From Gloeobacterales cyanobacterium ES-bin-313 (GTDB lineage Bacteria > Cyanobacteriota > Cyanobacteriia > Gloeobacterales > Gloeobacteraceae): 33,764 nt of DNA. This document shows, one piece after another, positions 8,597 through 16,051 of this stretch. Location: contig JACMLN010000085.1 of assembly GCA_014379585.1 (NCBI GenBank), positions 1-33,764 on the forward strand. Reading direction: 5' to 3'. Both the position numbers and the translations under genes were made by a program. The notes beneath the pieces were generated by a model. The model was not told the DNA's origin. It made no database searches and saw nothing but the letters and a program-made list of their open reading frames with translations. Each line of letters opens with the position of its first letter. Position 1 is the stretch's first letter.

Positions 8597-9829
8597 ATGA
8601 CCAATTTCAAAGCAATATTCCAGAAAACGTGCGTACAGAACATCCTGGCAGCTACAACGCTTGTGGCGGGACTACTCTGGGGTAGCGGAGTTCAAGCCCA
8701 ACAAGCAAAACCACCCGGCACGGTAGAACAGTTTCAGTTATGGAATCAGTTTTCTGCGATTCGAGACATCACGCCCGGTATGCGTGGTTATGTCGAAGTT
8801 TGGCCACGTTTTCGGACTCGGCAGTTAAACCAGACCCCAGCCACCCTTGCATTGTCACCAACCGGCTTCCAGCTAGATCGATTATTTACTGGACTATGGC
8901 TCGTCTTCCCACTGAACGAATCGAACACCATTCGTGCGGGGATGCGCGCCATTGTTAACACTGCAACTCAAACCCGGCGCTTTGATGAAACAGAAACCCG
9001 CTTTTTGCAAGAGCACATTGGGGCGTATCCTATGGGAGACGTCGTCCTCAGCACCCGAACTCGCCTCGAAGAACGCTTGCTTCCGAACCGTCAAAGTCCG
9101 TCCTTCCGCTTTCGCACCCGTTTAGGTATTGAAGTTCCCCTCGACCAAGATCGTAACTGGTGGTTCATTGTCAACGATGAAACGCTCATCAATGTCAACG
9201 ATGCGGGTTCGGTAAACCTCCGTCCTGGTCTAGGTGAAAACCGGGCCATTGTTGGTTTTCGCACCAAACTTGCTCCGGGGATTGGAATGGAATTCGCATA
9301 CCAGAACAACTTGGTCATCCGCGATACAGCCTTCGATGACGTTAAACACTGTCTTTTACTGAACTTTTCCTTTGACATCGATCAAATTGAAAATGCGAAT
9401 GCAAAACAAAGAGCTGTAATAGACGCGAGCAAGAAGGTGGCCATGGCAGGTGATGCACTGCCAGTTGAGCCATCTAAACTTCCTGAACCTCCTGTGATCG
9501 AGTCTGCAAAACCGTCCGAAGCGAAACTCACCAATAAAGCTGTCCTTTCCAAGCAAGCAAGTTTAAGTGCTAGCGATCTCAATGCACCGGAGGATTTTGA
9601 CCTTGCTAACCGAACAGATGCTGTCTTTGATGGTCGAGTAGCTGTATTTCAACCGGGGGGTGGCTTGCTTGTCATGCCATCGACTGCCGAAACCCACAAG
9701 GATTTGTCAGAAGTCCAAGTGGTTGCTGCACGGCCTGTAAAGTCCAGAGCGGAACAACGCAAAGAGGATTTGAACTTCAGCATGATAATGAATACCTTCG
9801 ACGGGGATGGAGGAGATGGTTCGCCTTAA
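8597..9829 (+). CDS. DUF2490 outer-membrane beta-barrel protein with C-terminal TonB-box-like tail
   Basis: A 410-aa protein. Seen: signal peptide (1-34, ending GVQAQ), then a DUF2490-type barrel of alternating strands from about 45 to 265 with WNQFSAIRD, YVEVWPRFR, LSTRTRLEER, FRFRTRLG and IGMEFAYQNN. The barrel would normally end the protein near FSFDID, but here a ~145-residue tail follows: an Ala/Pro/Lys-rich linker (270-325), then DAVFDGRVAVFQPGGGLLV and DLSEVQVVAARP, ending FDGDGGDGSP. DUF2490 proteins are predicted outer-membrane proteins of unknown role. The tail is conserved in the pseudogene copy upstream, so it is not random run-through. The EVQVVA segment resembles a TonB box. Function unknown. 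Confidence 0.78.
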   Translation: MTNFKAIFQKTCVQNILAATTLVAGLLWGSGVQAQQAKPPGTVEQFQLWNQFSAIRDITPGMRGYVEVWPRFRTRQLNQTPATLALSPTGFQLDRLFTGLWLVFPLNESNTIRAGMRAIVNTATQTRRFDETETRFLQEHIGAYPMGDVVLSTRTRLEERLLPNRQSPSFRFRTRLGIEVPLDQDRNWWFIVNDETLINVNDAGSVNLRPGLGENRAIVGFRTKLAPGIGMEFAYQNNLVIRDTAFDDVKHCLLLNFSFDIDQIENANAKQRAVIDASKKVAMAGDALPVEPSKLPEPPVIESAKPSEAKLTNKAVLSKQASLSASDLNAPEDFDLANRTDAVFDGRVAVFQPGGGLLVMPSTAETHKDLSEVQVVAARPVKSRAEQRKEDLNFSMIMNTFDGDGGDGSP

Positions 9830-9901
9830 CCCTCGAAGCTCCAAGCCTATTCAGCTGATCGATTTAATGAATTGACTGACGAAGAGCCAATGCGCCAAAA
9901 G

Positions 9902-9949
9902 AAAAATTGTATGTATTGCGACCCTGTTTTATGGGTTGCAATACATACA
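9902..9949 (-). terminator. Rho-independent terminator whose stem contains the end of the DUF6671-like gene
   Basis: Perfect 12-bp inverted repeat TGTATGTATTGC (9908-9919) and GCAATACATACA (9938-9949), extended inward by ACCC/GGGT around one unpaired position, with an 8-nt loop. On the minus strand the stem is followed by AATTTTTCTTTT. The 5' arm includes the last codons (CMYCNP) of the gene ending at 9929, and the stop codon lies in the loop. Confidence 0.75.
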
Positions 9950-10792
9950 CCGCCCAGGATCGGCAAATTCTTTTCCATCTGGATGCTTCTTCTCTATTTG
10001 GTGCTTGCACTTTTTGCACTCGTAGACTTCTGCAAGAACAAGCTCGGTAGGGGACATGCACCACTCGCAGGGCAGGCCGATCTTTCTTTTGGCAATCTCA
10101 AATCCTGGCCAGCCGCAATTTGGGCAATAGGAACGCAGCTTTGCCGCCAGATTCTGCGTGGCTTCGGCAATGACTTTCATCCTTGTCGGGTTATACATCG
10201 CCCGCATATCAGTCTGGAGAAAAGCCGTGGATGATTGGGCAAGCACTGTCTGGATGGCTTCATTCAAGGCCACTTCACTGACAATGCCCTTAAAGAGTAG
10301 CCCTTGGTTGCTGCTTTTCGGATCGGCTGAAACAATCAGGCCATGTTGCGGGAACCCAACTTGAACAGCAAAGTCCTTGGCCTCTTTCAAATTGCGCACT
10401 ACCCGATGGCTATGGTTGGTATTTGTGGAAAGTGCCATGCCGAACACTTCAAGATCGTGACGGGTGTCAAGCAGAAGGACGATCTCTAGATTGCTGGCGA
10501 TGAATCCACTACTGGGATGTGGCCCAAAACTACCTTCACTGGCAAGCCCTAGGCTTTCATTCATCCGTTCTAGCCCTCGCTGTGCCTTGAAGCGCGCTGC
10601 CTCAATCTGCGTGCCTGCGCGTTCAATCTCGCCCGTAAATGTCCCAAAATAATCTGTGTCGAAGGCCGTCGGTACAGTAACCTGAATGCCCAGTTCCTGT
10701 TGCAGGATTGGGGCGATCACCTGTTCTTTGCCGTGCATTGTTGATAGAACAGCAATTCGATTTGCAAATAGCTTGTCGTTATCCTTGGACAT
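9929..10792 (-). CDS. DUF6671-like protein with four CxxC zinc-ribbon motifs
   Basis: A 287-aa protein from ATG 10792 (MSKDNDK); the frame is open to TTG 10822 but ATG 10792 follows GGGTGAGG. An alpha/beta N-terminal part with [18 protein letters not shown] (11-28), [16 protein letters not shown] and [16 protein letters not shown] is followed by two zinc-ribbon-like modules: CPNC (223-226), CEWC (242-245), CKKC (259-262), CMYC (282-285). I match it to the uncharacterised DUF6671 family; no reaction is known. The start overlaps the end of pyrC by 14 nt, indicating cotranscription and coupling. It ends in the codons for CMYCNP, which also form a terminator stem. Confidence 0.75.
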   Translation of the reverse strand: MSKDNDKLFANRIAVLSTMHGKEQVIAPILQQELGIQVTVPTAFDTDYFGTFTGEIERAGTQIEAARFKAQRGLERMNESLGLASEGSFGPHPSSGFIASNLEIVLLLDTRHDLEVFGMALSTNTNHSHRVVRNLKEAKDFAVQVGFPQHGLIVSADPKSSNQGLLFKGIVSEVALNEAIQTVLAQSSTAFLQTDMRAMYNPTRMKVIAEATQNLAAKLRSYCPNCGWPGFEIAKRKIGLPCEWCMSPTELVLAEVYECKKCKHQIEKKHPDGKEFADPGRCMYCNP

Positions 10793-11900
10793 CCTCACCC
10801 CCCGCTTCGATGCGTCCAACAAATCGCCAAGTCAGTGTTTGTCCTGCGTGAAACGGTACAACCTGGGTGGCTGCCAGCAGCAATAGATCTGGAATCGGAT
10901 TTGGGGTGCGCTCAAGGATGATTTGGGCGTTGTTCAACGGTAGGCCATAGAAGCGAGGACCGTGCTCCGAGGCAAAGGCTTCTAGTCGGTCGATAGCACC
11001 CTCTTCCTCAAATGTTTTGGCGTAGCTCTCCATGGCAAAAGGAGCGTTGAAGATGCCAGCGCAACCACAGGCAGATTCCTTGGCGATTGTTGTATGAGGT
11101 GCCGAGTCGGTGCCAAGAAAAAACTTTGCCGACCCAGAAGTCGCTGCACGCCGCAGGGCGAGTCGATGGCGCTCGCGCTTGGCGACGGGCAAGCAGTAGA
11201 AGTGTGGGCGGATCCCCCCCTGAAACATGGCGTTGCGATTGATCTCCAGATGGTGTGGCGTGATCGTTGCAGCCAAGTAGGAACTGCCAGCCTCGACAAA
11301 GGCGACCGCATCTGCCGTCGTGATGTGTTCGAAGACGATCTTGAGTTCAGGGAAGTCAAGAATGACCTTGGTGAGGATCTGTTCGATGAACACAGCTTCG
11401 CGATCAAAAATATCAACATGGGTGTCAGTCACTTCGCCGTGTAACAACAATGGCATCCCGATGCGTTGCATCATCTCCAGAACCGGATAGATCTTTTGAA
11501 TGTTCGTCACGCCTTTGCTGGAATTCGTCGTGGCATTGGCAGGATAGAGTTTGCAGGCGACAAAAACACCTAATGTATAACCGTGCTCAATCTCGACAGG
11601 ATCGCTATCATCTGTCAGGTAGCAGGTCATGAGCGGTATGAAAGCTGTACCAAGTTCCAGCGCTGCAAGAATGCGTGTTCGATACGCCTCGCCTGCTGAA
11701 ACGGTGGTCACTGGCGGATTGAGGTTCGGCATGATGATTGCCCGCGCGAACTGTCTCGCCGTGTAGTTAACGACTGCAGCAAGCATTGCCCCATCCCGCA
11801 AATGAACATGCCAATCATCTGGCTGCCGAATAATCAGCCGCTCAGTGGTACCTCCAGACTGATTCTTATCCACTACCCTTTGTTCATTTGATGTCGGCAT
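10779..11900 (-). CDS. pyrC: Dihydroorotase, class II
   Basis: Interconverts carbamoyl aspartate and dihydroorotate in pyrimidine synthesis, in the cytoplasm. From ATG 11900 (373 aa): [10 protein letters not shown] (His31, His33), carbamylated-lysine site [12 protein letters not shown] (Lys117), LLLHGE (His154), FEHITT (His192), TITPHHL, and GTDSAPH (catalytic Asp265), so the binuclear zinc site is complete. The ORF could extend to 11927, but ATG 11900 follows TGAGGAG (11908-11914) at 7 nt. The N-terminal ~18 residues are longer than in the E. coli enzyme (about 348 aa). The downstream zinc-ribbon gene overlaps its end. Confidence 0.95.
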   Translation of the reverse strand: MPTSNEQRVVDKNQSGGTTERLIIRQPDDWHVHLRDGAMLAAVVNYTARQFARAIIMPNLNPPVTTVSAGEAYRTRILAALELGTAFIPLMTCYLTDDSDPVEIEHGYTLGVFVACKLYPANATTNSSKGVTNIQKIYPVLEMMQRIGMPLLLHGEVTDTHVDIFDREAVFIEQILTKVILDFPELKIVFEHITTADAVAFVEAGSSYLAATITPHHLEINRNAMFQGGIRPHFYCLPVAKRERHRLALRRAATSGSAKFFLGTDSAPHTTIAKESACGCAGIFNAPFAMESYAKTFEEEGAIDRLEAFASEHGPRFYGLPLNNAQIILERTPNPIPDLLLLAATQVVPFHAGQTLTWRFVGRIEAGGEDVQG

Positions 11901-11982
11901 AGACAGACTCCTCAGTGGTAGCGTCATGATGGTTCACACCACCATTTTCACTAGATTGCTTGGCAGTTGGAGGTTAAAGGTC

Positions 11983-12048
11983 ATGAATGCAGGACAAATC
12001 ATCACAAAGACTGAAGCAGCCTTGCTGCTGGCTCGCTATCTTGGATAG
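11983..12048 (+). CDS. Possible 21-residue leader or small ORF
   Basis: ATG 11983 is preceded by GGAGG (11969-11973) at 9 nt, and the frame ends with TAG after 21 codons. The predicted peptide is amphipathic (KTEAALLLARYLG at its end). It sits 67 nt upstream of the DUF2993 gene start, on the same strand. It may be a leader peptide, a small protein, or chance; the ribosome binding site is better than that of the downstream gene. Confidence 0.3.
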   Translation: MNAGQIITKTEAALLLARYLG

Positions 12049-12115
12049 ACAGCTGGCGGGAACCGCAGCTTTGAAACGTGCATCTTTACTAAAGAAATTC
12101 TCGGGGGCTTGTCCC

Positions 12116-12889
12116 ATGCGCATTCGTAGATTATGCTTGGCGGCGGCTCTTGCAGGAACCATGCTCTTTCCGTTGCCCGCTTTTTCGCAGATGTTCTCCA
12201 ACTTGTTCTCGCCCTTGTTGCAAGCCTGGGTGCGCTCACAGGTGCAACAAGTGGACGACCTCCAGGTGAATGTCGTTGGCCCTGACGCTGCCGTGATGAA
12301 TGGCCAAATCAGCCGCGTCGATATTTCCGGACGCAATCTGGTCTACCAGGGAATCAGTGCCCGGTCTTTGAGTATGCGAGGTTCTGACATTCGGCTCGAC
12401 ACGCGCCAAGGTTTGCGGCTCACTAAGGCCGTGCGCGCAGATGTTGCCCTTTCGCTCTCCGAAGGAGACATCAACAACTACCTCGCCTCACCTGCTTTTC
12501 AAGAACAGACCAAAAACTGGAAGATCAAATTGCCCGGTAGTCTCGGTGGTGCAGAGCAAGAAGTCCCCATCGATCTCAGCAATGCGCGTGCCCGAGTTCT
12601 ACGCAACCAGCTTGAGATCAATGCGACTGTGCGCCTCGGCAAAGGCGAACCCGCTCCATTGCGCATCGTCAGCGGCCTCGAAATCGCCAACCCCCATCAA
12701 CTACGCCTCGTCGATCCGCGCCTCGTTGCCGATGACGGCAACAGTGCCCCCATCGATGCTCTCAAAAATACTCCGATTCTTCTGGGCAAAGACCTAGAGA
12801 TGCGCCGCCTCAATATCGTTCCCGGCATGGTCTTCTTAGAAGGCAGTTTCCAGATTCAAGCCACGCCAACCGCCAACCAAGCGATCTAA
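12116..12889 (+). CDS. DUF2993 (LmeA-like) exported protein
   Basis: A 257-aa protein with a signal peptide (MRIRRLCLAAALAGTMLF..., cleavage near AFSQ, residue 25). The mature part fits the DUF2993 family, common in Cyanobacteria and Actinobacteria: VQQVDDLQVNVVG, VDISGRNLVYQGISARSLSMRGSDI and LSEGDINNYLASPAFQE. The actinobacterial member LmeA binds phospholipids; the role in cyanobacteria is not established. The frame is open upstream to 11987, but ATG 12116 directly begins the signal peptide and is preceded by a GGGGG stretch, so it was chosen. A strong terminator follows the stop by 22 nt, so the gene is probably monocistronic. Confidence 0.82.
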   Translation: MRIRRLCLAAALAGTMLFPLPAFSQMFSNLFSPLLQAWVRSQVQQVDDLQVNVVGPDAAVMNGQISRVDISGRNLVYQGISARSLSMRGSDIRLDTRQGLRLTKAVRADVALSLSEGDINNYLASPAFQEQTKNWKIKLPGSLGGAEQEVPIDLSNARARVLRNQLEINATVRLGKGEPAPLRIVSGLEIANPHQLRLVDPRLVADDGNSAPIDALKNTPILLGKDLEMRRLNIVPGMVFLEGSFQIQATPTANQAI

Positions 12890-12911
12890 TCCCTTTCTTA
12901 ATCAGCCAGAA

Positions 12912-12944
12912 AGCCAGAACAAAGGATGTTCTGGCTTTTTTTTT
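12912..12944 (+). terminator. Rho-independent terminator of the DUF2993 gene
   Basis: Perfect 9-bp stem AGCCAGAAC (12912-12920) and GTTCTGGCT (12928-12936), 7-nt loop AAAGGAT, then an uninterrupted run of T to 12944. Confidence 0.9.
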
Positions 12945-12976
12945 GGCGAGTCAATCAGAAATTTTGGCGAGAGGGC

Positions 12977-13005
12977 TTGACACTGTCCGTTCAAATAGAC
13001 ATACT
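12977..13005 (+). promoter_or_regulatory. Predicted sigma70-type promoter of the TonB-box-like mini-protein
   Basis: Perfect -35 TTGACA (12977-12982), 17-nt spacer, -10 CATACT (13000-13005, 4 of 6). It lies 68 nt before the ATG and the operator-like dyads begin at the end of the -10, where a repressor would block it. Confidence 0.6.
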
Positions 13006-13049
13006 ATCCATATTGGATATATCCAAAACAGATATTTCCAAGTTGGATA
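13005..13049 (+). promoter_or_regulatory. Two 6-3-6 dyads plus a 14-bp palindrome, likely operator
   Basis: TATCCA-TAT-TGGATA (13005-13019) and TTTCCA-AGT-TGGATA (13035-13049) have the same arm-spacer-arm layout and start exactly 30 bp apart, about three helical turns. Between them lies the perfect 14-bp palindrome TTGGATATATCCAA (13013-13026), sharing an arm with the first dyad. Placement just downstream of the predicted -10 suggests a repressor site. The regulator is not identifiable from this window. Confidence 0.6.
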
Positions 13050-13072
13050 CAAACACATTTCTGGAGGTTCCG

Positions 13073-13351
13073 ATGATTCGCACTGCATCAGTTGTTTCAA
13101 AAGTGAAAGGCGTTGAGTTGTTTGTCAATCTCTCTTTGTTAGCAACAGTTTTTTGGATGGGAACTCTGGTGCGCCAGCCAGAAGTGTCCGTGGCTCCGGC
13201 GGCAAATACTGATGTAACCGAACTGCCTGAAATTGTTGTTCATGCCCACCGTGAAGCCATCGTCGATTTGCCTGAGATCGTCGTTCACGCTTACCCCACA
13301 GAAGAGATTGCAGACCTTCCTGAAGTTGTTGTACATGCCCGTTCGCGCTGA
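13073..13351 (+). CDS. 92-residue membrane-anchored mini-protein with repeated TonB-box-like motif
   Basis: ATG 13073 is preceded by GGAGG (13063-13067) at 5 nt; the open frame upstream to 12926 crosses the operator region and is not coding. Seen: a basic N-terminus, one hydrophobic segment (VELFVNLSLLATVFWMGTLV, 14-33), then a tail with LPEIVVHA at 51-58, LPEIVVHA at 66-73 and LPEVVVHA at 82-89, spaced 15-16 residues, plus a degenerate first unit QPEVSVAPA at 35-43. By the positive-inside rule the tail should be periplasmic. The repeats resemble the TonB box of receptors (E-[VI]-x-V-x-A). I know no named family; the function is unknown. It ends 33 nt before the YciO-type gene. Confidence 0.7.
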   Translation: MIRTASVVSKVKGVELFVNLSLLATVFWMGTLVRQPEVSVAPAANTDVTELPEIVVHAHREAIVDLPEIVVHAYPTEEIADLPEVVVHARSR

Positions 13352-13384
13352 GAGCTATGGTGAAAGGGTGTTTCAAATCCAACC

Positions 13385-14032
13385 ATGGCAACGACGTACT
13401 ATCTCCACCCCAAAAACCCCCAGATGGATCGCATCGACAAAATTGTCGCAGCGCTCAAAGGGGGAGCGGTGATCCTCTACCCCACGGACACTGTCTACGC
13501 CATCGGCTGCGATCTCCATCACAAAGGTGCTATCGAACGCGTTCAGCGGATCAAACACCTCAGCGCCAACCGCCACCTCACTTTGCTTGCACCTTCTTTG
13601 TCGAATATTGCTATTTATGCAAAGGTAAGCGACAGTGCCTACCGCCTGATGCGCCATCTCATTCCAGGGCCGTTCACTTTTTTGCTGCCTGCAACCCGCG
13701 TTTTGCCTCGTCTCGTTCTCGATCCCAAGCGCAAAACCACTGGAATACGGGTTCCCGATCAACCCCTTTGTCAGACATTGCTCGCCACTTTGGGAAACCC
13801 TTTAGTCTCAGCTTCAGCACGCCTCCCGGATGGCAGCGAACCGGAATACGAGTACGAACTTTTTGATGCTCTAGAGAACACAGTCGATCTGATCGTGCAA
13901 CTCGATTTGCCTCCAGATCAGATTTCGGCGACGCCTGGTGTGGTCTCGACGGTGATCGATTTGACGGAGGACGAGCCGATCATTGTCCGACAAGGTCTGC
14001 AATGGGAGCAGGCTGCAGCATTTATGGCTTGA
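13385..14032 (+). CDS. YciO-type member of the Sua5/YrdC/YciO family
   Basis: A 215-aa cytoplasmic protein with the YrdC fold: VILYPTDTVYAIGCDL (29-44), PGPFTFLLPATRVLPRLVL and RKTTGIRVPDQP (116-127), ending VVSTVIDLTEDEPIIVRQG. The RKT-G-RVP segment, the LPDGSE loop and the missing KRP...KPL motif (here KHLSANRHLTLL) place it with YciO rather than with the proven tRNA threonylcarbamoyl-AMP synthases TsaC/Sua5. Automatic annotation will often call it L-threonylcarbamoyladenylate synthase; whether it makes the t6A precursor is uncertain. Only a weak ribosome binding site is visible. Confidence 0.85.
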   Translation: MATTYYLHPKNPQMDRIDKIVAALKGGAVILYPTDTVYAIGCDLHHKGAIERVQRIKHLSANRHLTLLAPSLSNIAIYAKVSDSAYRLMRHLIPGPFTFLLPATRVLPRLVLDPKRKTTGIRVPDQPLCQTLLATLGNPLVSASARLPDGSEPEYEYELFDALENTVDLIVQLDLPPDQISATPGVVSTVIDLTEDEPIIVRQGLQWEQAAAFMA

Positions 14033-14133
14033 TCAAGGTTTATCAAGTTTTGGCCAATGGCCTAGAATCCGCGAAAGCTTTCCAAATTCCTGGGTACTTT
14101 ATGAGCAAGATAATTTTGTGGTGAGTACCGCCA

Positions 14134-15039
14134 ATGAAGACGCAGCCAGTTTCTGCCCAGCAGCTGTATAAGCAAGGACTCGATCAAGCTCTGGCAGGGG
14201 CACTTCCGGAGGCACTGCGCTGCTTCGATCAAGTTATCCAGCTCGAACCGGATTTTGCTGACGCTTATCACGGTCGCGGTTTTCTACGAAGGCGGTCTGG
14301 GGATCTTCTCAATGCAGTCAAAGACTACTCCCAAGCGATTAGACTTGCCCCGACAAAAATTGCCAGCTATCTACACCGTGGGCAATCCCTCTGTGATTTA
14401 GGAAATCATCAAGGCGCGATCACTGATTTTGATCGGATCATTGCCCTCAAGCCGGACTACGCTCAGGTTTATTATGAGCGGGGTCTAGCACGCCAACAAG
14501 TTGGCGATTGGCTCGGCGCCATCGATGATTTTGATCGCAATCTCAAGCTCAACCCAGAGAGTGCCGAAGCCTTCAGTGCTATTGGCCGCATCTATTTTGA
14601 GCGAAATGATCGACAACAGGCCATCAATTTCTTTACAAAAGCAGCAGAGTTGTTCGAAAAAAAGCACCTAGTTAGAGAGCTTCACGAAGTCAAAAACAGT
14701 ATCAAAGAAGCCATCGATTCCCCATTGAAGGCACCACCCCAAAAGCCCTATTTCAATGTCATGGAAAGACTTGTTAAGCAAGAATGTGAAGGACAATTTT
14801 GTTCTTTACCCCAGCGTCAACAAATGATGTTTAACCGTAGTGACGTACAAGCTTGGGCATTAAATCGCCTTCCTCCCCATTACGCCACTTCTAAGCATTG
14901 GGCAACAGCCCTAGAGAGCGAGATCAAAGAAAAAATTGGCGAACAGATTCAAGCCACTGTGCGGGAGGCAATCATTACAGTGTCTCGCAACCATCAGCCA
15001 CCAAGTGAAGCAATCGAAGAAGAAACCCCGAAATACTAG
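14134..15039 (+). CDS. TPR protein fused to a C-terminal ComFB domain
   Basis: A 301-aa soluble protein. TPR units cover about residues 8-175 (for example ALRCFDQVIQLEPDFADAYHGRG, trimmed here: QVIQLEPDFADAYHG, then DYSQAIRLAPTK, DFDRIIALKPDYAQVYYERG and DFDRNLKLNPESAEAF). A linker follows, and 206-286 matches ComFB: YFNVMERLVKQE, SDVQAWALNRLPPHYATS and IQATVREAI. ComFB is described as a c-di-GMP/c-di-AMP receptor domain linked to motility and competence in cyanobacteria, so the protein may couple a nucleotide signal to a TPR-bound partner (inference). The gene's TAG shares the CTAG at 15036-15039 with the stop of the convergent gene. Confidence 0.82.
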   Translation: MKTQPVSAQQLYKQGLDQALAGALPEALRCFDQVIQLEPDFADAYHGRGFLRRRSGDLLNAVKDYSQAIRLAPTKIASYLHRGQSLCDLGNHQGAITDFDRIIALKPDYAQVYYERGLARQQVGDWLGAIDDFDRNLKLNPESAEAFSAIGRIYFERNDRQQAINFFTKAAELFEKKHLVRELHEVKNSIKEAIDSPLKAPPQKPYFNVMERLVKQECEGQFCSLPQRQQMMFNRSDVQAWALNRLPPHYATSKHWATALESEIKEKIGEQIQATVREAIITVSRNHQPPSEAIEEETPKY

Positions 15040-16004
15040 GCCAGCTCGGCAAAACGATCTGTCGCACCGACAAGTGCACTGCGAATTCCCACTTCCGTCA
15101 TCGAGTGACCGGCATCGGGAACCACGATAAATTCAGCCTCAGGCCAAGCGCAGTGGAGTTCCCAAGCAGAAACCATTGGACAGACCACATCGTAGCGCCC
15201 TTGAACGATCACAGCTGGGATATGGCGAATACGATCCACGTTGCGAAGGAGCTGATCTTCGTGATCGAGGAATCCTTTATTCATAAAGTAATGGCACTCG
15301 ATCCGCGAAAAAGCATCCGCAAAGGAACCCTCTCCAAAGCGACTCAGCAGGCTCTCATTGGGGATGAGCTTGCTGGTGCTCGCTTCCCAAAGCGCCCAAG
15401 CACGACCCGCTTTTTTACGAATTTCCAGATCATCGCCAGTGAGACGCGCATAGTAAGCCGACATCAAGTCGTGGCGTTCTGCCTCAGGAATTGGGGCGAG
15501 AAATTTCTCCCAAGCATCGGGATAGATAAAACTTGTGCCTTCTTGATAGAACCAGAGCAGTTCCTTACGTCGCAAGAGGAAGATACCTCGCAAAATTAAA
15601 CCCTGAACATGGTCGGGATGGGTCTGACTGTAGGCCAAAGAGAGGGTGCTTCCCCAACTGCCGCCAAATACCACCCATTTTTCGATCCCAAGATGTTCCC
15701 GCAGTTTTTCGATGTCAGCGACGAGATCCCAGGTGGTATTCTCTCGTAGCTCCGCATGGGGGGTACTGCGTCCACAGCCCCGTTGGTCAAAAAGGACAAT
15801 CCGCCATCGCTTTGGATCGAAGTACTGCCGATAGACCCCCTCGATGCCACCTCCTGGCCCACCGTGTAGAAAGAGGATCGGCTTGCCTTCGGGATTGCCT
15901 GCCTCCTGAAAATGCATCGTGTGCAGGTCAGAAACTTTGAGGAAATCCTGTCGGTAAGGAGAAATTGGAGGATACAGTTCGTTCATAGAGTTTTCTGGGG
16001 GCAT
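15036..16004 (-). CDS. pip: Prolyl iminopeptidase
   Basis: Cytoplasmic alpha/beta-hydrolase (peptidase S33) that removes N-terminal proline. Of 322 aa: oxyanion loop HGGPGGG (47-53), DQRGCGRS (73-80), nucleophile elbow GGSWGS (Ser116), acid VQGRYDVVCP (Asp272) and VPDAGHS (His300), with the helical cap region EGTSFIYPDAWEKFLAPIP typical of the proline-specific branch. Length is normal. Start at ATG 16004 has AGGA 7 nt upstream; Met7 (15986) is an alternative. Convergent with the TPR-ComFB gene, with stops overlapping by 3 nt. Confidence 0.93.
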   Translation of the reverse strand: MPPENSMNELYPPISPYRQDFLKVSDLHTMHFQEAGNPEGKPILFLHGGPGGGIEGVYRQYFDPKRWRIVLFDQRGCGRSTPHAELRENTTWDLVADIEKLREHLGIEKWVVFGGSWGSTLSLAYSQTHPDHVQGLILRGIFLLRRKELLWFYQEGTSFIYPDAWEKFLAPIPEAERHDLMSAYYARLTGDDLEIRKKAGRAWALWEASTSKLIPNESLLSRFGEGSFADAFSRIECHYFMNKGFLDHEDQLLRNVDRIRHIPAVIVQGRYDVVCPMVSAWELHCAWPEAEFIVVPDAGHSMTEVGIRSALVGATDRFAELA

Positions 16005-16051
16005 CGCAATATCCTACACTGGCAAAAGCGATCTGCAAGGTTTCAAACAGA

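Noticed and set aside
13357..13866. 169-codon plus-strand ORF
   Set aside because: Out-of-frame overlap with the YciO-type gene; low-complexity Arg/Ser/Pro-rich translation.
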